Notes under the pieces: model-generated
Database searches by the model: none
What the model saw: only the letters and a program-made list of their open reading frames with translations
What the model was told of the DNA's origin: nothing
NCBI RefSeq assembly: GCF_030164465.1
Contig: NZ_JASNJE010000001.1
Location: 124,001-188,000, forward strand
Length of the DNA stretch: 64,000 nucleotides
Reading direction: 5' to 3'
DNA from: Sedimentitalea xiamensis
GTDB lineage: Bacteria > Pseudomonadota > Alphaproteobacteria > Rhodobacterales > Rhodobacteraceae
Shown here: piece after piece, positions 44,731-54,332 of the stretch
Position numbering within the stretch: position 1 is the first letter of the stretch
Layout: every line of letters starts with the position of its first letter
Program-made: the position numbers and the translations under genes

Positions 44731-46005
44731 ATGAGCGATCAAACTACGTCTGGACCCGTTCTTGCGGCTGACGGCACGCCGTTGAAACGCAGCCTGTCCC
44801 GCGCCCTGCGGCGCCAGAAGATGCGGGCGCTTCTGCTGATCGCTCCGCTTCTGCTGTTCGTTCTCATCACTTTCATCGCTCCGATCGCGGACATGCTGTT
44901 CAGATCGGTCGAGAACCAGATCGTTCAGGAAACGCTTCCCAAGACGGTAGAGGCGCTGGCCGACTGGGACCCGAATTCGGGACAAGCGCCCGACGAACCC
45001 GTATTTGCCGCCCTCGCAGCCGATCTCAAGATCGCGGTCCAGGAAAAGACCCACACCCGCCTCGGATCACGCCTGAACTACGAACTGACAGGAGCCTCGT
45101 CCCTGTTCCGCAAGTCGGGCCGCGCCGTCAACAGGATGGATCTGGAAACGGATGCTCCGTTCAAGGAGAAGTTCGCCGATATCGACAAGAATTGGGTCGA
45201 GCCGGATATCTGGCGCACCATCCAGACCTATTCGCCGCGCTACACCAGCGGCTACTTTCTGAACGCAATCGACATGCAGAAGGGCCCGGACGGCGCCGAA
45301 GCGCGCCCGGAAAACCAGCAGATCTACATCATGCTGTTCAAGCGCACCCTGTTCATGTCCCTGGTGATCACCGGCTCCTGCATCCTGTTGGGATATCCAG
45401 TCGCCTGGATCCTGGCAAACCTGCCGATGCGCACCGCGAACCTGCTGATGATACTGGTTCTCCTTCCGTTCTGGACATCGCTGCTTGTGCGCACCTCGGC
45501 CTGGAAAGTGATGCTGCAACAACAAGGCGTCATCAACGATGTTCTGGTCTGGCTGGGCCTCGTGGCAGATGACGCGCGGCTCGTGATGATCAACAACCAG
45601 TTCGGCACGATCGTGGCCATGACCCATATCCTGCTGCCGTTCATGATCCTGCCGATGTATTCGGTGATGCAGACCATTCCACCCAGCTATCTGCGCGCGG
45701 CGAAATCGCTGGGCGCGACCAACTGGACCGCCTTCTGGCGGGTCTATTTCCCGCAATCCGTGCCGGGCATCGGCGCCGGGTCGATCCTCGTCTTCATCCT
45801 GTCGATCGGCTACTATATTACCCCCGAGATCGTCGGCGGCACGACCGGGACGTTCATTTCGAACCGGATCGCATATCACATTTCCAGTTCGCTGAACTGG
45901 GGTCTGGGCGCGGCGCTGGGAGCGATCCTGCTCGCGGTGGTTCTGCTGCTTTACTATGCCTACGACAAGATCGTCGGCATCGACAACGTCAAGCTGGGAG
46001 GTTAA
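44731..46005 (+). CDS. ABC transporter permease with large periplasmic insert, second system
   Basis: PotB-like permease of 424 residues, about 130 longer than usual. After the first membrane segment (ALLLIAPLLLFVLITFIAPIADML, about 30-53) comes an insert of roughly 130 residues (about 60-195), rich in Asp, Lys and Glu and probably periplasmic. The canonical helices then follow with the EAA loop RAAKSLGATNWTAFWRVYFPQSVPG and GYYITPEIVGGTTGTFISNRIAY. The insert may contact the binding protein. It is 5 bp from the second permease gene. Confidence 0.9.
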   Translation: MSDQTTSGPVLAADGTPLKRSLSRALRRQKMRALLLIAPLLLFVLITFIAPIADMLFRSVENQIVQETLPKTVEALADWDPNSGQAPDEPVFAALAADLKIAVQEKTHTRLGSRLNYELTGASSLFRKSGRAVNRMDLETDAPFKEKFADIDKNWVEPDIWRTIQTYSPRYTSGYFLNAIDMQKGPDGAEARPENQQIYIMLFKRTLFMSLVITGSCILLGYPVAWILANLPMRTANLLMILVLLPFWTSLLVRTSAWKVMLQQQGVINDVLVWLGLVADDARLVMINNQFGTIVAMTHILLPFMILPMYSVMQTIPPSYLRAAKSLGATNWTAFWRVYFPQSVPGIGAGSILVFILSIGYYITPEIVGGTTGTFISNRIAYHISSSLNWGLGAALGAILLAVVLLLYYAYDKIVGIDNVKLGG

Positions 46006-46009
46006 GGAC

Positions 46010-47188
46010 ATGGTCGCGCTCACGCCCATTTCACGCACTCCGATGTCCTTCTACCTGCCCGTCGTCGCGGCGGCTGGCGCCTTTGCCGGGCTACTGGTCG
46101 GAACCGCGCAGGACAGTTCCGCCCTTGGCGTTTTGGCCGGGGCGGTGGTGATGGCCGGCGTCGCCTTCGTCGTCACGACGATGGTCGACAACGAGAAACT
46201 GTCCCGCTGGGGGCTGGTCATCGCCCTGCTCGCCGGCGGGTTTCTCATGGGCGGCCTGCCCGGCGCCGTCATCGGCGGACTCTTCGGCTGGTTCTTCGGC
46301 TGGTTCATCTTCTGGCTCTACGAGGGGCGATACCGGGCCAAGCTGGCGCCCTATCTGACCCCCGGCCAGGTGCTGTGGCATTTCGCCTTCCGCGTGATCT
46401 GCGGGGCGATCTTCATCTTCCTGATCACCCCGATCCTTGTCGTGATGCCGCTCAGCTTCAACGCCGAAAACTTCTTTACCTTCACGCCCGAAATGCTGCG
46501 GTTCGATCCCGCCGGTTATTCACTGAAACACTACCGGGATTTCTTCACGAATTCGGACTGGCAACAGGCCCTACGCAATTCGGTCCTGATCGCACCGGTT
46601 GCGACGCTGCTGTCGGTGGGCTTCGGCACATTGGCCGCGATCGGGCTGAGCCAGCCGCACGTGCCGTTCCGGCGCGCGATCATGGCGATCCTGATCTCTC
46701 CGATGATCGTGCCGCTGATCATTTCCGCCGCGGGCATGTATTTCTTCTATTCCCGGATCGGGTTGCAGGGCACCTATTTCGGCGTCGTTCTGGCGCATGC
46801 GGCCCTGGGCATTCCGTTCGTCATCATCACCGTCACGGCGACGCTGGTCGGGTTCGACCGTTCGCTGACCCGCGCGGCGGCGAACATGGGGGCCAACCCC
46901 GTTACCACCTTCTTCCGCGTGCAGATGCCCCTGATCCTGCCGGGCGTGATCTCCGGCGCGCTCTTCGCGTTCATCACCTCTTTTGACGAGGTGGTCGTCG
47001 TCCTGTTCGTCGGTTCCGCCGGCCAGAAAACGCTGCCCTGGCAGATGTTCACGGGCCTGCGCGAACAGATCAGCCCGACCATTCTGGCGGTTGCGACCAT
47101 CTTGGTGGTGGTGTCCATCTGCCTGCTGACGGTCGTGGAACTGCTGCGTCGGCGGTCCGAACGTCTTCGGGGGATGAGTCCGGGCTGA
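46010..47188 (+). CDS. ABC transporter permease with extra N-terminal membrane domain
   Basis: PotC-like permease of 392 residues, about 120 longer than usual. Residues 1-120 add about four hydrophobic segments, glycine and alanine rich (SFYLPVVAAAGAFAGLLVG, LAGAVVMAGVAFVVTT, ALLAGGFLMGGLPGAVIGG, LFGWFFGWFIFWLYEG). The standard permease then starts at about FRVICGAIFIFLITPILVVMPLS; the EAA loop is RAAANMGANPVTTFFRVQMPLILPGVI. ATG 46010 follows AAGGA; the frame from 45956 overlaps the previous gene and is not coding. Confidence 0.9.
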   Translation: MVALTPISRTPMSFYLPVVAAAGAFAGLLVGTAQDSSALGVLAGAVVMAGVAFVVTTMVDNEKLSRWGLVIALLAGGFLMGGLPGAVIGGLFGWFFGWFIFWLYEGRYRAKLAPYLTPGQVLWHFAFRVICGAIFIFLITPILVVMPLSFNAENFFTFTPEMLRFDPAGYSLKHYRDFFTNSDWQQALRNSVLIAPVATLLSVGFGTLAAIGLSQPHVPFRRAIMAILISPMIVPLIISAAGMYFFYSRIGLQGTYFGVVLAHAALGIPFVIITVTATLVGFDRSLTRAAANMGANPVTTFFRVQMPLILPGVISGALFAFITSFDEVVVVLFVGSAGQKTLPWQMFTGLREQISPTILAVATILVVVSICLLTVVELLRRRSERLRGMSPG

Positions 47189-47195
47189 GGCGTCC

Positions 47196-47216
47196 CCCGC
47201 CCGAGAATCGGGCGGG
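47196..47216. terminator. hairpin between convergent ABC operon and lytic transglycosylase
   Basis: Stem CCCGCCCGA / TCGGGCGGG with loop GAA between two convergent genes. It has no T-run on either side, so termination may be Rho-assisted. Confidence 0.5.
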
Positions 47217-47225
47217 CGCTCCGGG

Positions 47226-48560
47226 TCAGCGCAGGCGGTTCAGAAGCCCGAGCGAAGCATAGCCGTCGGGAGTCAGCCCCGAAGCCACCTGGAACGCCCG
47301 AACAGCCGAAATCGTCAGCGGACCGATCCGGCCATCGACCCCCTGCGTATCAAACCCCCTGGCGGTCAGCCGTTCCTGCATCTCCTTGCGTTCCTTCAGT
47401 GTCAGCGCCCGGTCGTCCCGTGGCCATGCCGCCTGGATCGCCGGCCCGCCCTTGATCCGGTCGGACAGATGACCGACCCCGATCACATAGGCATCCGCCG
47501 CATTGTAGCGCTCGATGACACTGAAATTCCTGAAGATCAGAAAGGCCGCGCCCTTGCCGCCCGCGGGCAGCAGGACCGAGGCGGCGCCATGGTCCGCGAC
47601 CGGCTGCCCGGCCATGGAAACGACCCCGAGCCGCGCCCAGTCCGACGGAAGTCTTTCGATCTTGCGGTCCGCGAGCCGGTAGTCAAATCCCTTCGGCAGC
47701 CGCACTTCGACTCCCCAGGGCTTTCCCGTCTCCCAGCCGAACCTGGCCAGGTAGGCGGCAGTCGATGCAAGCGCGTCGGTCGGATCGTCGGACCAGATGT
47801 CGCGTTTCCCGTCGCCGGTGAAATCGACCGCATAGTCGAGGTAGGAGGTCGGGATGAACTGCGTGTGGCCCATGGCCCCGGCCCAGCTTCCGGTCATTTT
47901 GCGCGGGGTGGTGTCGCCATTCTGAAGGATCTTCAGCGCCGCAATCAGTTGCTGCTCGAAAAACTGGCTGCGGCGGGCGTCAAAGGACAGGGTCGCCAGC
48001 GCCCGGATGATATCGGTCTTGCCGCGGTAGGTTCCGTACGCGCTTTCAAGTCCCCAGACCGCAACCACGACTTCCTTCTCGACACCATAGCGTTGCTCGA
48101 TAGCGTCCAGCGTCCGCCCATGTTGCGCGAGCGACGCCTTTCCGTTCGCGATCCGCGTCTCCGACGCGGCGCTGTCCAGATAGTCCCAGATCGTCTTGGT
48201 GAATTCGGACTGGTTCCTGTCCCGCTTGATGATATCGGCGTCGTAGGTCACGCCATCGAAGGCCTGCTCCAGCACCGTCTCGCTGATCCCTTGCGACCGG
48301 GCGCGATCCTTGAATGCGCCGATCCAGTTCTGGAACCTCTGGTTGGAGTCTCCCGATTGCACGGCTGGCTCTCCCTGTCCCGTTGCCGAAGGCCGCAGGG
48401 CCGGCCGCAAGGATTTCTCGACACCGACCGATGCCAATTGAACCGCACCCGGTTCAGATGCCGCTCGGCTGGAAGGATGGGGGGGTTCACCCAGGGGATC
48501 GGCCTGTGCCCCGCCTGAAAGGGCCACCGTCAGAACGGCTACGCTTGTCCATGCACGCAT
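47226..48560 (-). CDS. lytic murein transglycosylase (MltB family) with peptidoglycan-binding domain
   Basis: Exported enzyme of 444 residues cleaving peptidoglycan glycan strands to 1,6-anhydro ends. The signal MRAWTSVAVLTVALSGGAQA precedes a Pro/Ser-rich linker. The SLT_2 domain (about 75-360) has catalytic Glu in VWGLESAYGTYRG, MGHTQFIPTSYL and YNAADAYVIGVGHLSD. The C-terminal PG_binding_1 domain (about 385-444) is GFDTQGVDGRIGPLTISAVRAFQ. ATG 48560 was chosen for the signal peptide and AGGA upstream. It follows rnr at 149 bp. Confidence 0.92.
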   Translation of the reverse strand: MRAWTSVAVLTVALSGGAQADPLGEPPHPSSRAASEPGAVQLASVGVEKSLRPALRPSATGQGEPAVQSGDSNQRFQNWIGAFKDRARSQGISETVLEQAFDGVTYDADIIKRDRNQSEFTKTIWDYLDSAASETRIANGKASLAQHGRTLDAIEQRYGVEKEVVVAVWGLESAYGTYRGKTDIIRALATLSFDARRSQFFEQQLIAALKILQNGDTTPRKMTGSWAGAMGHTQFIPTSYLDYAVDFTGDGKRDIWSDDPTDALASTAAYLARFGWETGKPWGVEVRLPKGFDYRLADRKIERLPSDWARLGVVSMAGQPVADHGAASVLLPAGGKGAAFLIFRNFSVIERYNAADAYVIGVGHLSDRIKGGPAIQAAWPRDDRALTLKERKEMQERLTARGFDTQGVDGRIGPLTISAVRAFQVASGLTPDGYASLGLLNRLR

Positions 48561-48709
48561 TTTTCGTGTCCTGATTTTTCTGCTCTGCCCCCAGCCTAAC
48601 CCCGAACCCGCTTTTGAAAAAGAGAACAATCCGGACAGGCGCGATCTTTCGCCGCGCGCCGGTTTCGCGGGCCATCGGGCAAAGCGTCGGATCGTCCGGC
48701 GCAGACCTG

Positions 48710-50974
48710 TCACCGCTGGCGGCGTTTGCGCGCGACCTTGCGCTTGACCTTGTCCGCTTTCTTCTTGCCGCGGACCGCCTTTCGACGCGGGCTGCGCCCC
48801 GCCGGACCCTGACCCTGACCCTTGGGCAGGTTCCGACCCTCGACCGACAACAGTTCGAGTTCCAGCCCCCCCGTGACCGGCGTCGCCTGAGCCAGCCGCA
48901 CCGTCACCCGTTGCCCGATCCCGATGGTAAAGCCGGTGTCGGCGCCCATCAGAGTGCCGGCATCGCTGTCGAAATGGAAAAACTCCCGCCCGAGCGAGCG
49001 CACCGGGACCAGCCCGTCCGCCCCGGTTTCGTCAAGCTTGACGAAGGCGCCGAACCGGGCGATCCCGCTGATCCGGCCGGTGAATTCATTTCCGACCCGT
49101 TCGCTGAGATAGGCGGCGAGATACCGGTCGGTCGTATCGCGTTCGGCCATCATGGACCGCCGTTCGGTATCCGAAATATGGACCGCCGTGTCCTCCAGCC
49201 CGTCGATATCCTGCGGCGACAGGCCGTCCTTTCCCCAGCCATGCGCCGAAATCAGCGCGCGGTGCACGATCAGGTCGGCATAGCGCCGGATCGGCGAGGT
49301 GAAATGTGCATAGTGCTGCAAGGCAAGGCCGAAATGGCCAAAATTCTGCGGCGAATAATAGGCCTGCGTCATCGAACGCAGGGTCGACATGTTGATCAGT
49401 TCGTCATTGTCGCTGCCTTCAGCGGCACGCAGAAGCTGGTTCAGGTGGCGCGTCTGAAGCACCTGCCCCTTGGCCAGGTTGAACCCGGCGGCCTGGGCGA
49501 TCTCTCGCAGGCTGTCCAGTTTCTCGGGCGCGGGTTCCTCGTGCACCCGGAACAACAGAGGCGACCGTTTGGCGATCAGCGTTTCGGCTGCCGACACATT
49601 GGCGAGGATCATGAACTCCTCGATGAGGCGATGCGCGTCCAGCCGTTCCCGAAAACTGACCGACGTGACCTCGCCGTCTTCGGACAGTTCGATCTTGCGC
49701 TCGGGCAGATCCAGATCGAGCGGCTGACGCGCCTCGCGGGCGCGGGCCAGTGCGGCATAGGCGGCATAGAGCGGACGCAACACCGGTTCGAGCAGCGGCC
49801 CGGTCTTGTCATTGGGCGCCCCGTCGACCGCCGCCTGCACTTCGGCATAGTTCAGCGACGCCACGGATCGCATGAGCCCCCGGACGAAACGATGCGCGAT
49901 CTTCCTGCCGTCCTTGTCTAGCTGCATTCGAACGGCGACGCAGGCGCGGGGCACGTTTTCATGCAGGCTGCACAGATCCGCCGACAGCCGGTCCGGCAGC
50001 ATCGGAACCACGCGATCCGGGAAATAGCTGGAATTGCCCCGGTTGCGCGCTTCCCGGTCCAGGGCACTGCCCGGATGCACATAGCCAGCCACATCGGCGA
50101 TGGCGACCCAGACCACATGGCCGTCCGGGTTCTTCGGGTCATCGTCGGGCAGGGCAAGGCAGGCATCGTCGCGGTCGCGCGCATCGACGGGATCGATGGT
50201 GATCAGCGGCAGGTCTCGCAGGTCTTCGCGCCCTTTCAGGCCCAGCGGCTTGCAGGCATCGGCTTCGGCAATGACATCGTCGGGAAACTGATCCGGTATG
50301 CCATGCTGGTGGATCGCGATCAGGGACACCGCGCGCGGGGCGCTGGGATCACCCAACCGTGAGATGATACGGGCGCGCTGCAGACCCAACCGCGTCCTGG
50401 GACCGGCCTGTTCCGCCTCGACCAGTTCGCCGTCTTTCGCGCCGAAGCGGTTGGCGTCCGGAACCGTCCATTCGGCGCCCTGCGCCTTGTCGATCGGCAC
50501 GATCCGCCCGCCTTCCGAGCCCTTGCGGAACACACCGAGGATCTTCCTGGGGTTGGTCCCGATGCGCCGGATCAGGCGCGCTTCGTAGTTGTGATCTTCC
50601 GCCTTGACCACGGTCAGCCGGGCCAGGATGCGGTCGCCTTCGCCAAGCGCCGGATCGCTGGCCCTGGGCACCACGAGGACGATGGGCTCAACGCCTTCGC
50701 CATGCCATTCCAACGGGCGGGCGAACAGATCTCCATCCTTGTCCGGCGCCTTGACCTGTAGAACGCTGACCGGCGGCAGGCGGTCGGGATCGCCGTAAGA
50801 CCGCTTGCGGCGTTCCAGGTGGCCTTCGGATTCCAGTTCCTTCAGCACCCGTTTCAGATCAATCCGCGCCGCCCCCTTGATGCCGAAAGCCTTCGCGATA
50901 TCGCGTTTGGAACTCAGGGTCGGATTGGCGGAAATCCAGTCGAGAATTTCGGCCTTCGTGGGAATATGAGTCAT
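48710..50974 (-). CDS. rnr: ribonuclease R
   Basis: 3'-5' exoribonuclease of the RNase II/R family, 754 residues, degrading structured RNA. It has an N-terminal winged helix (MTHIPTKAEILDWI...), cold-shock domains, a catalytic RNB domain with ITIDPVDARDRDDACLALP and the channel segment SPIRRYADLIVHRAL, and a C-terminal S1 domain (about 620-700) ending in a Lys/Arg-rich tail (RSPRRKAVRGKKKADK). Its start overlaps the stop of the DUF2064 protein gene by 4 bp. Confidence 0.96.
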   Translation of the reverse strand: MTHIPTKAEILDWISANPTLSSKRDIAKAFGIKGAARIDLKRVLKELESEGHLERRKRSYGDPDRLPPVSVLQVKAPDKDGDLFARPLEWHGEGVEPIVLVVPRASDPALGEGDRILARLTVVKAEDHNYEARLIRRIGTNPRKILGVFRKGSEGGRIVPIDKAQGAEWTVPDANRFGAKDGELVEAEQAGPRTRLGLQRARIISRLGDPSAPRAVSLIAIHQHGIPDQFPDDVIAEADACKPLGLKGREDLRDLPLITIDPVDARDRDDACLALPDDDPKNPDGHVVWVAIADVAGYVHPGSALDREARNRGNSSYFPDRVVPMLPDRLSADLCSLHENVPRACVAVRMQLDKDGRKIAHRFVRGLMRSVASLNYAEVQAAVDGAPNDKTGPLLEPVLRPLYAAYAALARAREARQPLDLDLPERKIELSEDGEVTSVSFRERLDAHRLIEEFMILANVSAAETLIAKRSPLLFRVHEEPAPEKLDSLREIAQAAGFNLAKGQVLQTRHLNQLLRAAEGSDNDELINMSTLRSMTQAYYSPQNFGHFGLALQHYAHFTSPIRRYADLIVHRALISAHGWGKDGLSPQDIDGLEDTAVHISDTERRSMMAERDTTDRYLAAYLSERVGNEFTGRISGIARFGAFVKLDETGADGLVPVRSLGREFFHFDSDAGTLMGADTGFTIGIGQRVTVRLAQATPVTGGLELELLSVEGRNLPKGQGQGPAGRSPRRKAVRGKKKADKVKRKVARKRRQR

Positions 50975-51606
50975 GGTTTCGCCCTAACATGGCGGTGCTG
51001 ACGCGTCATGGTCAAAAGCGACAGGTCGCGTATGCGTTCAAGATCGGCGGCGGTATCGACATCCTGCAATTCATCCACCAGTGCAACGGACAGGTCGGGC
51101 ACCGTCGCACGGCTGTCCGCAAGGGCATGTTCGCATGACCAGCGGACGTTGTGAAACAACCTTGCGGGCATATGCCGGGGATGTTTCAGGCCGACCAGCC
51201 AGAAACCGCCGTCCCTGGCCGGGCCGAATACCGCCTGATGCCGGCCGAGGGCGGCAAAGGCCCGCGCCAGTTCCGGTTTGCCGACACCCGGAATATCCGT
51301 CCCGATCAGGCAGACCGGGCCGACGCCCACCCCGCGGATCGCCCGCGCCATCCGCTGCCCGAGATCGCCGCGCCCCTGCGGAATGCGGGCGAAACAGGAG
51401 GGCCAGATCCGGCTGACCAAACCGTCCCGGTCCGGCGACACGGCCAGGACCACGCGCCATCGCGGATCGCGGATGCGCCGCAACAGGGCCAGCGACTGGT
51501 GACGGAACCACCATGCGGCCGCAACCGGTCCGATGCCACGGGCCAGGCGGGTCTTCACCCGCCCCGGACGCGGTTCCTTCAGCATGACGATGACGGTGCG
51601 CCGCAT
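50971..51606 (-). CDS. TIGR04282/DUF2064 glycosyltransferase-like protein
   Basis: Protein of 211 residues with a GT-A-like nucleotidyl/glycosyltransferase fold, DUF2064. MLKEPRPGRVKTRLARGIG is the typical N-terminal motif, DLGQRMARA and LIGTDIPGV the acidic core, and FGPARDGGFWLVGL the conserved later segment. Relatives are annotated as arsenosugar-biosynthesis-like glycosyltransferases but most are uncharacterised. ATG 51606 (MRRTVIVMLKEP) fits; the open frame to 52281 overlaps dapE and is not coding. It lies 8 bp after dapE and is coupled to rnr. Confidence 0.82.
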   Translation of the reverse strand: MRRTVIVMLKEPRPGRVKTRLARGIGPVAAAWWFRHQSLALLRRIRDPRWRVVLAVSPDRDGLVSRIWPSCFARIPQGRGDLGQRMARAIRGVGVGPVCLIGTDIPGVGKPELARAFAALGRHQAVFGPARDGGFWLVGLKHPRHMPARLFHNVRWSCEHALADSRATVPDLSVALVDELQDVDTAADLERIRDLSLLTMTRQHRHVRAKP

Positions 51607-51614
51607 GAGCCGGC

Positions 51615-52760
51615 TCAGCGAAAATAGTCCCGCAGGATCCGCGTGTAGATGTCTTTCAACTGGTGGATCTGCGCGACTTCGACCCGTTCGTCGACCTGGT
51701 GCATGGTCTTGCCGACCAACCCGAATTCGACCACCGGGCAGTGATCCCGCACGAACCGCGCATCCGACGTTCCCCCCGTCGTGGACAGGACAGGGCGCAG
51801 CCCGGTCACGGCTTCGACCGAGCCGGAGACCAGATCGGACAGCGGCCCCGGCGGCGTCAGAAAGCTTTCGCCCGAAATCTGGACCTGCATGTCGATCTGG
51901 ACGCCGAACTCTGCGGCGACGGACTCTGCCTGCGACCGCAGCCAATCCGTCAGGCTGGCGCCGCTGTGACTGTCGTTGAAGCGGATATTGACGGTGCCGC
52001 GGCTCTGGGCCGGGATGACATTGGTCGCGGGATTCCCGGTGTCCATGGTGACGACCGCCAGCGTCGAGGCGTCGAAATGTTCGGTGCCCGTGTCCAGCGT
52101 ATGCGACGCCAACCGGTCCATCAGCCGCGCCATCGCGGGAAGCGGGTTCCTGGCACGATGCGGATAGGCGGAATGGCCCTGTTGCCCCGTGACCGTGAAC
52201 CAGGCGGTCATCGACCCGCGCCGCCCGATCTTGATCATCTCGCCCATGCGGTCCGGGCAGGTCGGCTCTCCCACCAGGCACACCGACATCGCTTCGCCCC
52301 GCTTGCGCATGTAGTCCAGCAATGCCGTGGTTCCGTCCACGGCGTCGCCTTCCTCGTCCCCGGTGATGGTCAGGACGATGGCCCCGTCAGGCGGCGTGTC
52401 GCGCACGAAATCGATCGCCGCGGCGACAAAGGCCGCAACGCCGGATTTCATGTCCGTGGCGCCGCGCCCGTAAAGGAACCCGTCCTTTTCCTCGGCTCCG
52501 AACGGCGGCATCGTCCAGGCGGTTTCATCGCCCAGAGGCACCACATCGGTATGGCCGTTGAAGCCGAATGTGCGGGCGTGCCCCTTGTCGCCCCAGCGGG
52601 CGAAGAGGTTGCTGACCGCGCCGCGGTCCACGCGGACGCAATCAAATCCCGCGGCGCTCAATTCCCGTTCCAGAAGGCGGAGCGCGCCGCCCTCTTCCGG
52701 CGTAATCGAAGGACAACGGATCAACCGGGCGGTCAGAGCGGCGGCATCGGTAGGCGGCAT
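51615..52760 (-). CDS. dapE: succinyl-diaminopimelate desuccinylase
   Basis: Di-zinc M20 hydrolase of 381 residues removing succinate from N-succinyl-LL-diaminopimelate in lysine and peptidoglycan synthesis. [48 protein letters not shown] and [17 protein letters not shown] are the expected motifs in order. It lies downstream of dapD with one small unknown gene between. Confidence 0.95.
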   Translation of the reverse strand: MPPTDAAALTARLIRCPSITPEEGGALRLLERELSAAGFDCVRVDRGAVSNLFARWGDKGHARTFGFNGHTDVVPLGDETAWTMPPFGAEEKDGFLYGRGATDMKSGVAAFVAAAIDFVRDTPPDGAIVLTITGDEEGDAVDGTTALLDYMRKRGEAMSVCLVGEPTCPDRMGEMIKIGRRGSMTAWFTVTGQQGHSAYPHRARNPLPAMARLMDRLASHTLDTGTEHFDASTLAVVTMDTGNPATNVIPAQSRGTVNIRFNDSHSGASLTDWLRSQAESVAAEFGVQIDMQVQISGESFLTPPGPLSDLVSGSVEAVTGLRPVLSTTGGTSDARFVRDHCPVVEFGLVGKTMHQVDERVEVAQIHQLKDIYTRILRDYFR

Positions 52761-52849
52761 TCTGGATTTCCTTGCGTTCCGGGATCGGCCTTCCGGTCCC
52801 TGTCAGCGGCAACTTGGGCCGATCAGGGGGAAAATCCAAGCCGATCCGA

Positions 52850-53194
52850 TCAGAATTCGGCGTCCTCATCCCCAAAGAGCGGAGTCATCTGGGCGACGAT
52901 CACGGCATTTTCATCCAGCGCCCGCTGCATCAGGGCGCGTTCCTCTGTATCGATCTCGTGCCCACCGGCCTCGCGTTCCTGCAAGGTTCCGTATCCGGTC
53001 ACGTCCAGCGGGGCGGTGTCGGCCTGTTTCAGGATGGCGACGGTTTCGCGCACGGCTTCCGCCTCGTCCACGCCACTGGCAAAACAGATCAGCGCCGCGC
53101 CGGTGGCCTTTGCAGGTAAACCGTCACCGGCCTTGCGGCCGATCTGGACAACCAGGGTATAGACCTGCTGGCGGGCGCGTTTCTTGTCTGTCAT
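52850..53194 (-). CDS. conserved hypothetical protein, 114 aa, between dapD and dapE
   Basis: Small acidic protein of 114 residues (MTDKKRARQQVYTLVVQIGRK...). It has no signal peptide or membrane segment. A conserved-looking core is GAALICFASGVDEAEAVRETVAILKQADTAPLDVTGYGTLQE. ATG 53194 has GAGGACG six bases upstream; the longer frame to 53299 lacks coding signal. Its place in the dap operon suggests a link to lysine biosynthesis, but no function is assigned. Confidence 0.75.
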   Translation of the reverse strand: MTDKKRARQQVYTLVVQIGRKAGDGLPAKATGAALICFASGVDEAEAVRETVAILKQADTAPLDVTGYGTLQEREAGGHEIDTEERALMQRALDENAVIVAQMTPLFGDEDAEF

Positions 53195-53310
53195 GCAACG
53201 TCCTCTACGCCATCGATCCCGAAGTGCAAACACATTCCAGACGATCCACGGCCTTTCGGTGTCACCGGGAAACCTGGTCGGAGGCGTTTTCCGCTTCACC
53301 CCGGCAGGCA

Positions 53311-53337
53311 GTCCCTGAACCGCGCCCGTTCAGGGAC
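53311..53337 (-). terminator. strong hairpin downstream of dapD
   Basis: Perfect 10-bp inverted repeat GTCCCTGAAC / GTTCAGGGAC with a 7-base loop, 31 bp after the dapD stop. No T-run follows. It may protect dapD mRNA or partly block read-through to the small gene and dapE. Confidence 0.6.
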
Positions 53338-53368
53338 CGATGCCGATCTCGTCGCGCGGCGCGCCCGA

Positions 53369-54196
53369 TCAGTCGCGCAGCAATTCGTTGATGCCGGTCT
53401 TTGACCGTGTCTTGGCATCCACGCGCTTCACGATCACCGCGCAGTAGAGGCTGATATTGTTCTTGGTCGGCATCGAGCCGGCGACGACGACGGAATAGGG
53501 CGGCACTTCGCCATACATCACTTCGCCGGTTTCGCGGTCGACGATCTTGGTGGACTGGCCAATGAACACGCCCATTCCCAGCACCGAGCCTTCGCGCACG
53601 ATGCAGCCTTCGACAACTTCCGACCGCGCCCCGATAAAGCAGTTGTCTTCGATGATGGTGGGACCGGCCTGCATCGGTTCGAGCACGCCGCCGATGCCGA
53701 CACCGCCGGACAGGTGGACGTTCTTGCCGATCTGCGCGCAGCTTCCGACGGTCGCCCAGGTATCGACCATGGTGCCTTCATCGACATAGGCGCCAAGGTT
53801 GACGAAGGACGGCATCAGCACCACGCCGGGCGCGATGAAGGCCGATTTGCGCACCACGCAGTTGGGCACCGCGCGAAAACCGGCCTGTTTCCAGTCCTTT
53901 TTCTTCCAGCCGGCGAACTTGCTGTCCACCTTGTCCCACCAGCCGCCATCCTGCGGGCCGCCGGGCTGCTTTTCCATGTCCTTGATCCGGAAACCCAGCA
54001 GCACCGCCTTCTTGGCCCACTGGTTCACGTGCCAGCTGTTGTCCGCCTGCTTTTCCGCAACCCGCAGCTTGCCGCTGTCCAGCGCCTCCAGCGTCGCTTC
54101 GATGGCGTCGCGGGTTTCGCCCTTGGTCTTGGGCGTGATCTTGTCGCGCGCCTCCCAGGCGGCTTCGATGGCGGCTTCCAGCTGGGTATTCGACAT
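53369..54196 (-). CDS. dapD: tetrahydrodipicolinate N-succinyltransferase
   Basis: Left-handed beta-helix acyltransferase of 275 residues using succinyl-CoA in lysine biosynthesis. [19 protein letters not shown] and [48 protein letters not shown] show the hexapeptide repeats; [11 protein letters not shown] and [17 protein letters not shown] follow. GGACGCC precedes the ATG. It heads the dapD-unknown-dapE group. Confidence 0.97.
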   Translation of the reverse strand: MSNTQLEAAIEAAWEARDKITPKTKGETRDAIEATLEALDSGKLRVAEKQADNSWHVNQWAKKAVLLGFRIKDMEKQPGGPQDGGWWDKVDSKFAGWKKKDWKQAGFRAVPNCVVRKSAFIAPGVVLMPSFVNLGAYVDEGTMVDTWATVGSCAQIGKNVHLSGGVGIGGVLEPMQAGPTIIEDNCFIGARSEVVEGCIVREGSVLGMGVFIGQSTKIVDRETGEVMYGEVPPYSVVVAGSMPTKNNISLYCAVIVKRVDAKTRSKTGINELLRD

Positions 54197-54332
54197 GGGG
54201 GGCGTCCTTTGGATCAGGGTTCCGAGAATTGGCGGCAGCTATAGAGCGGAACATCCGGTTCGGCAATCCGTACCGTGATCGCAGGCATGCGACTCGAAAC
54301 GGGACTGAATCGGACGGCGCACCGCCGGACTC

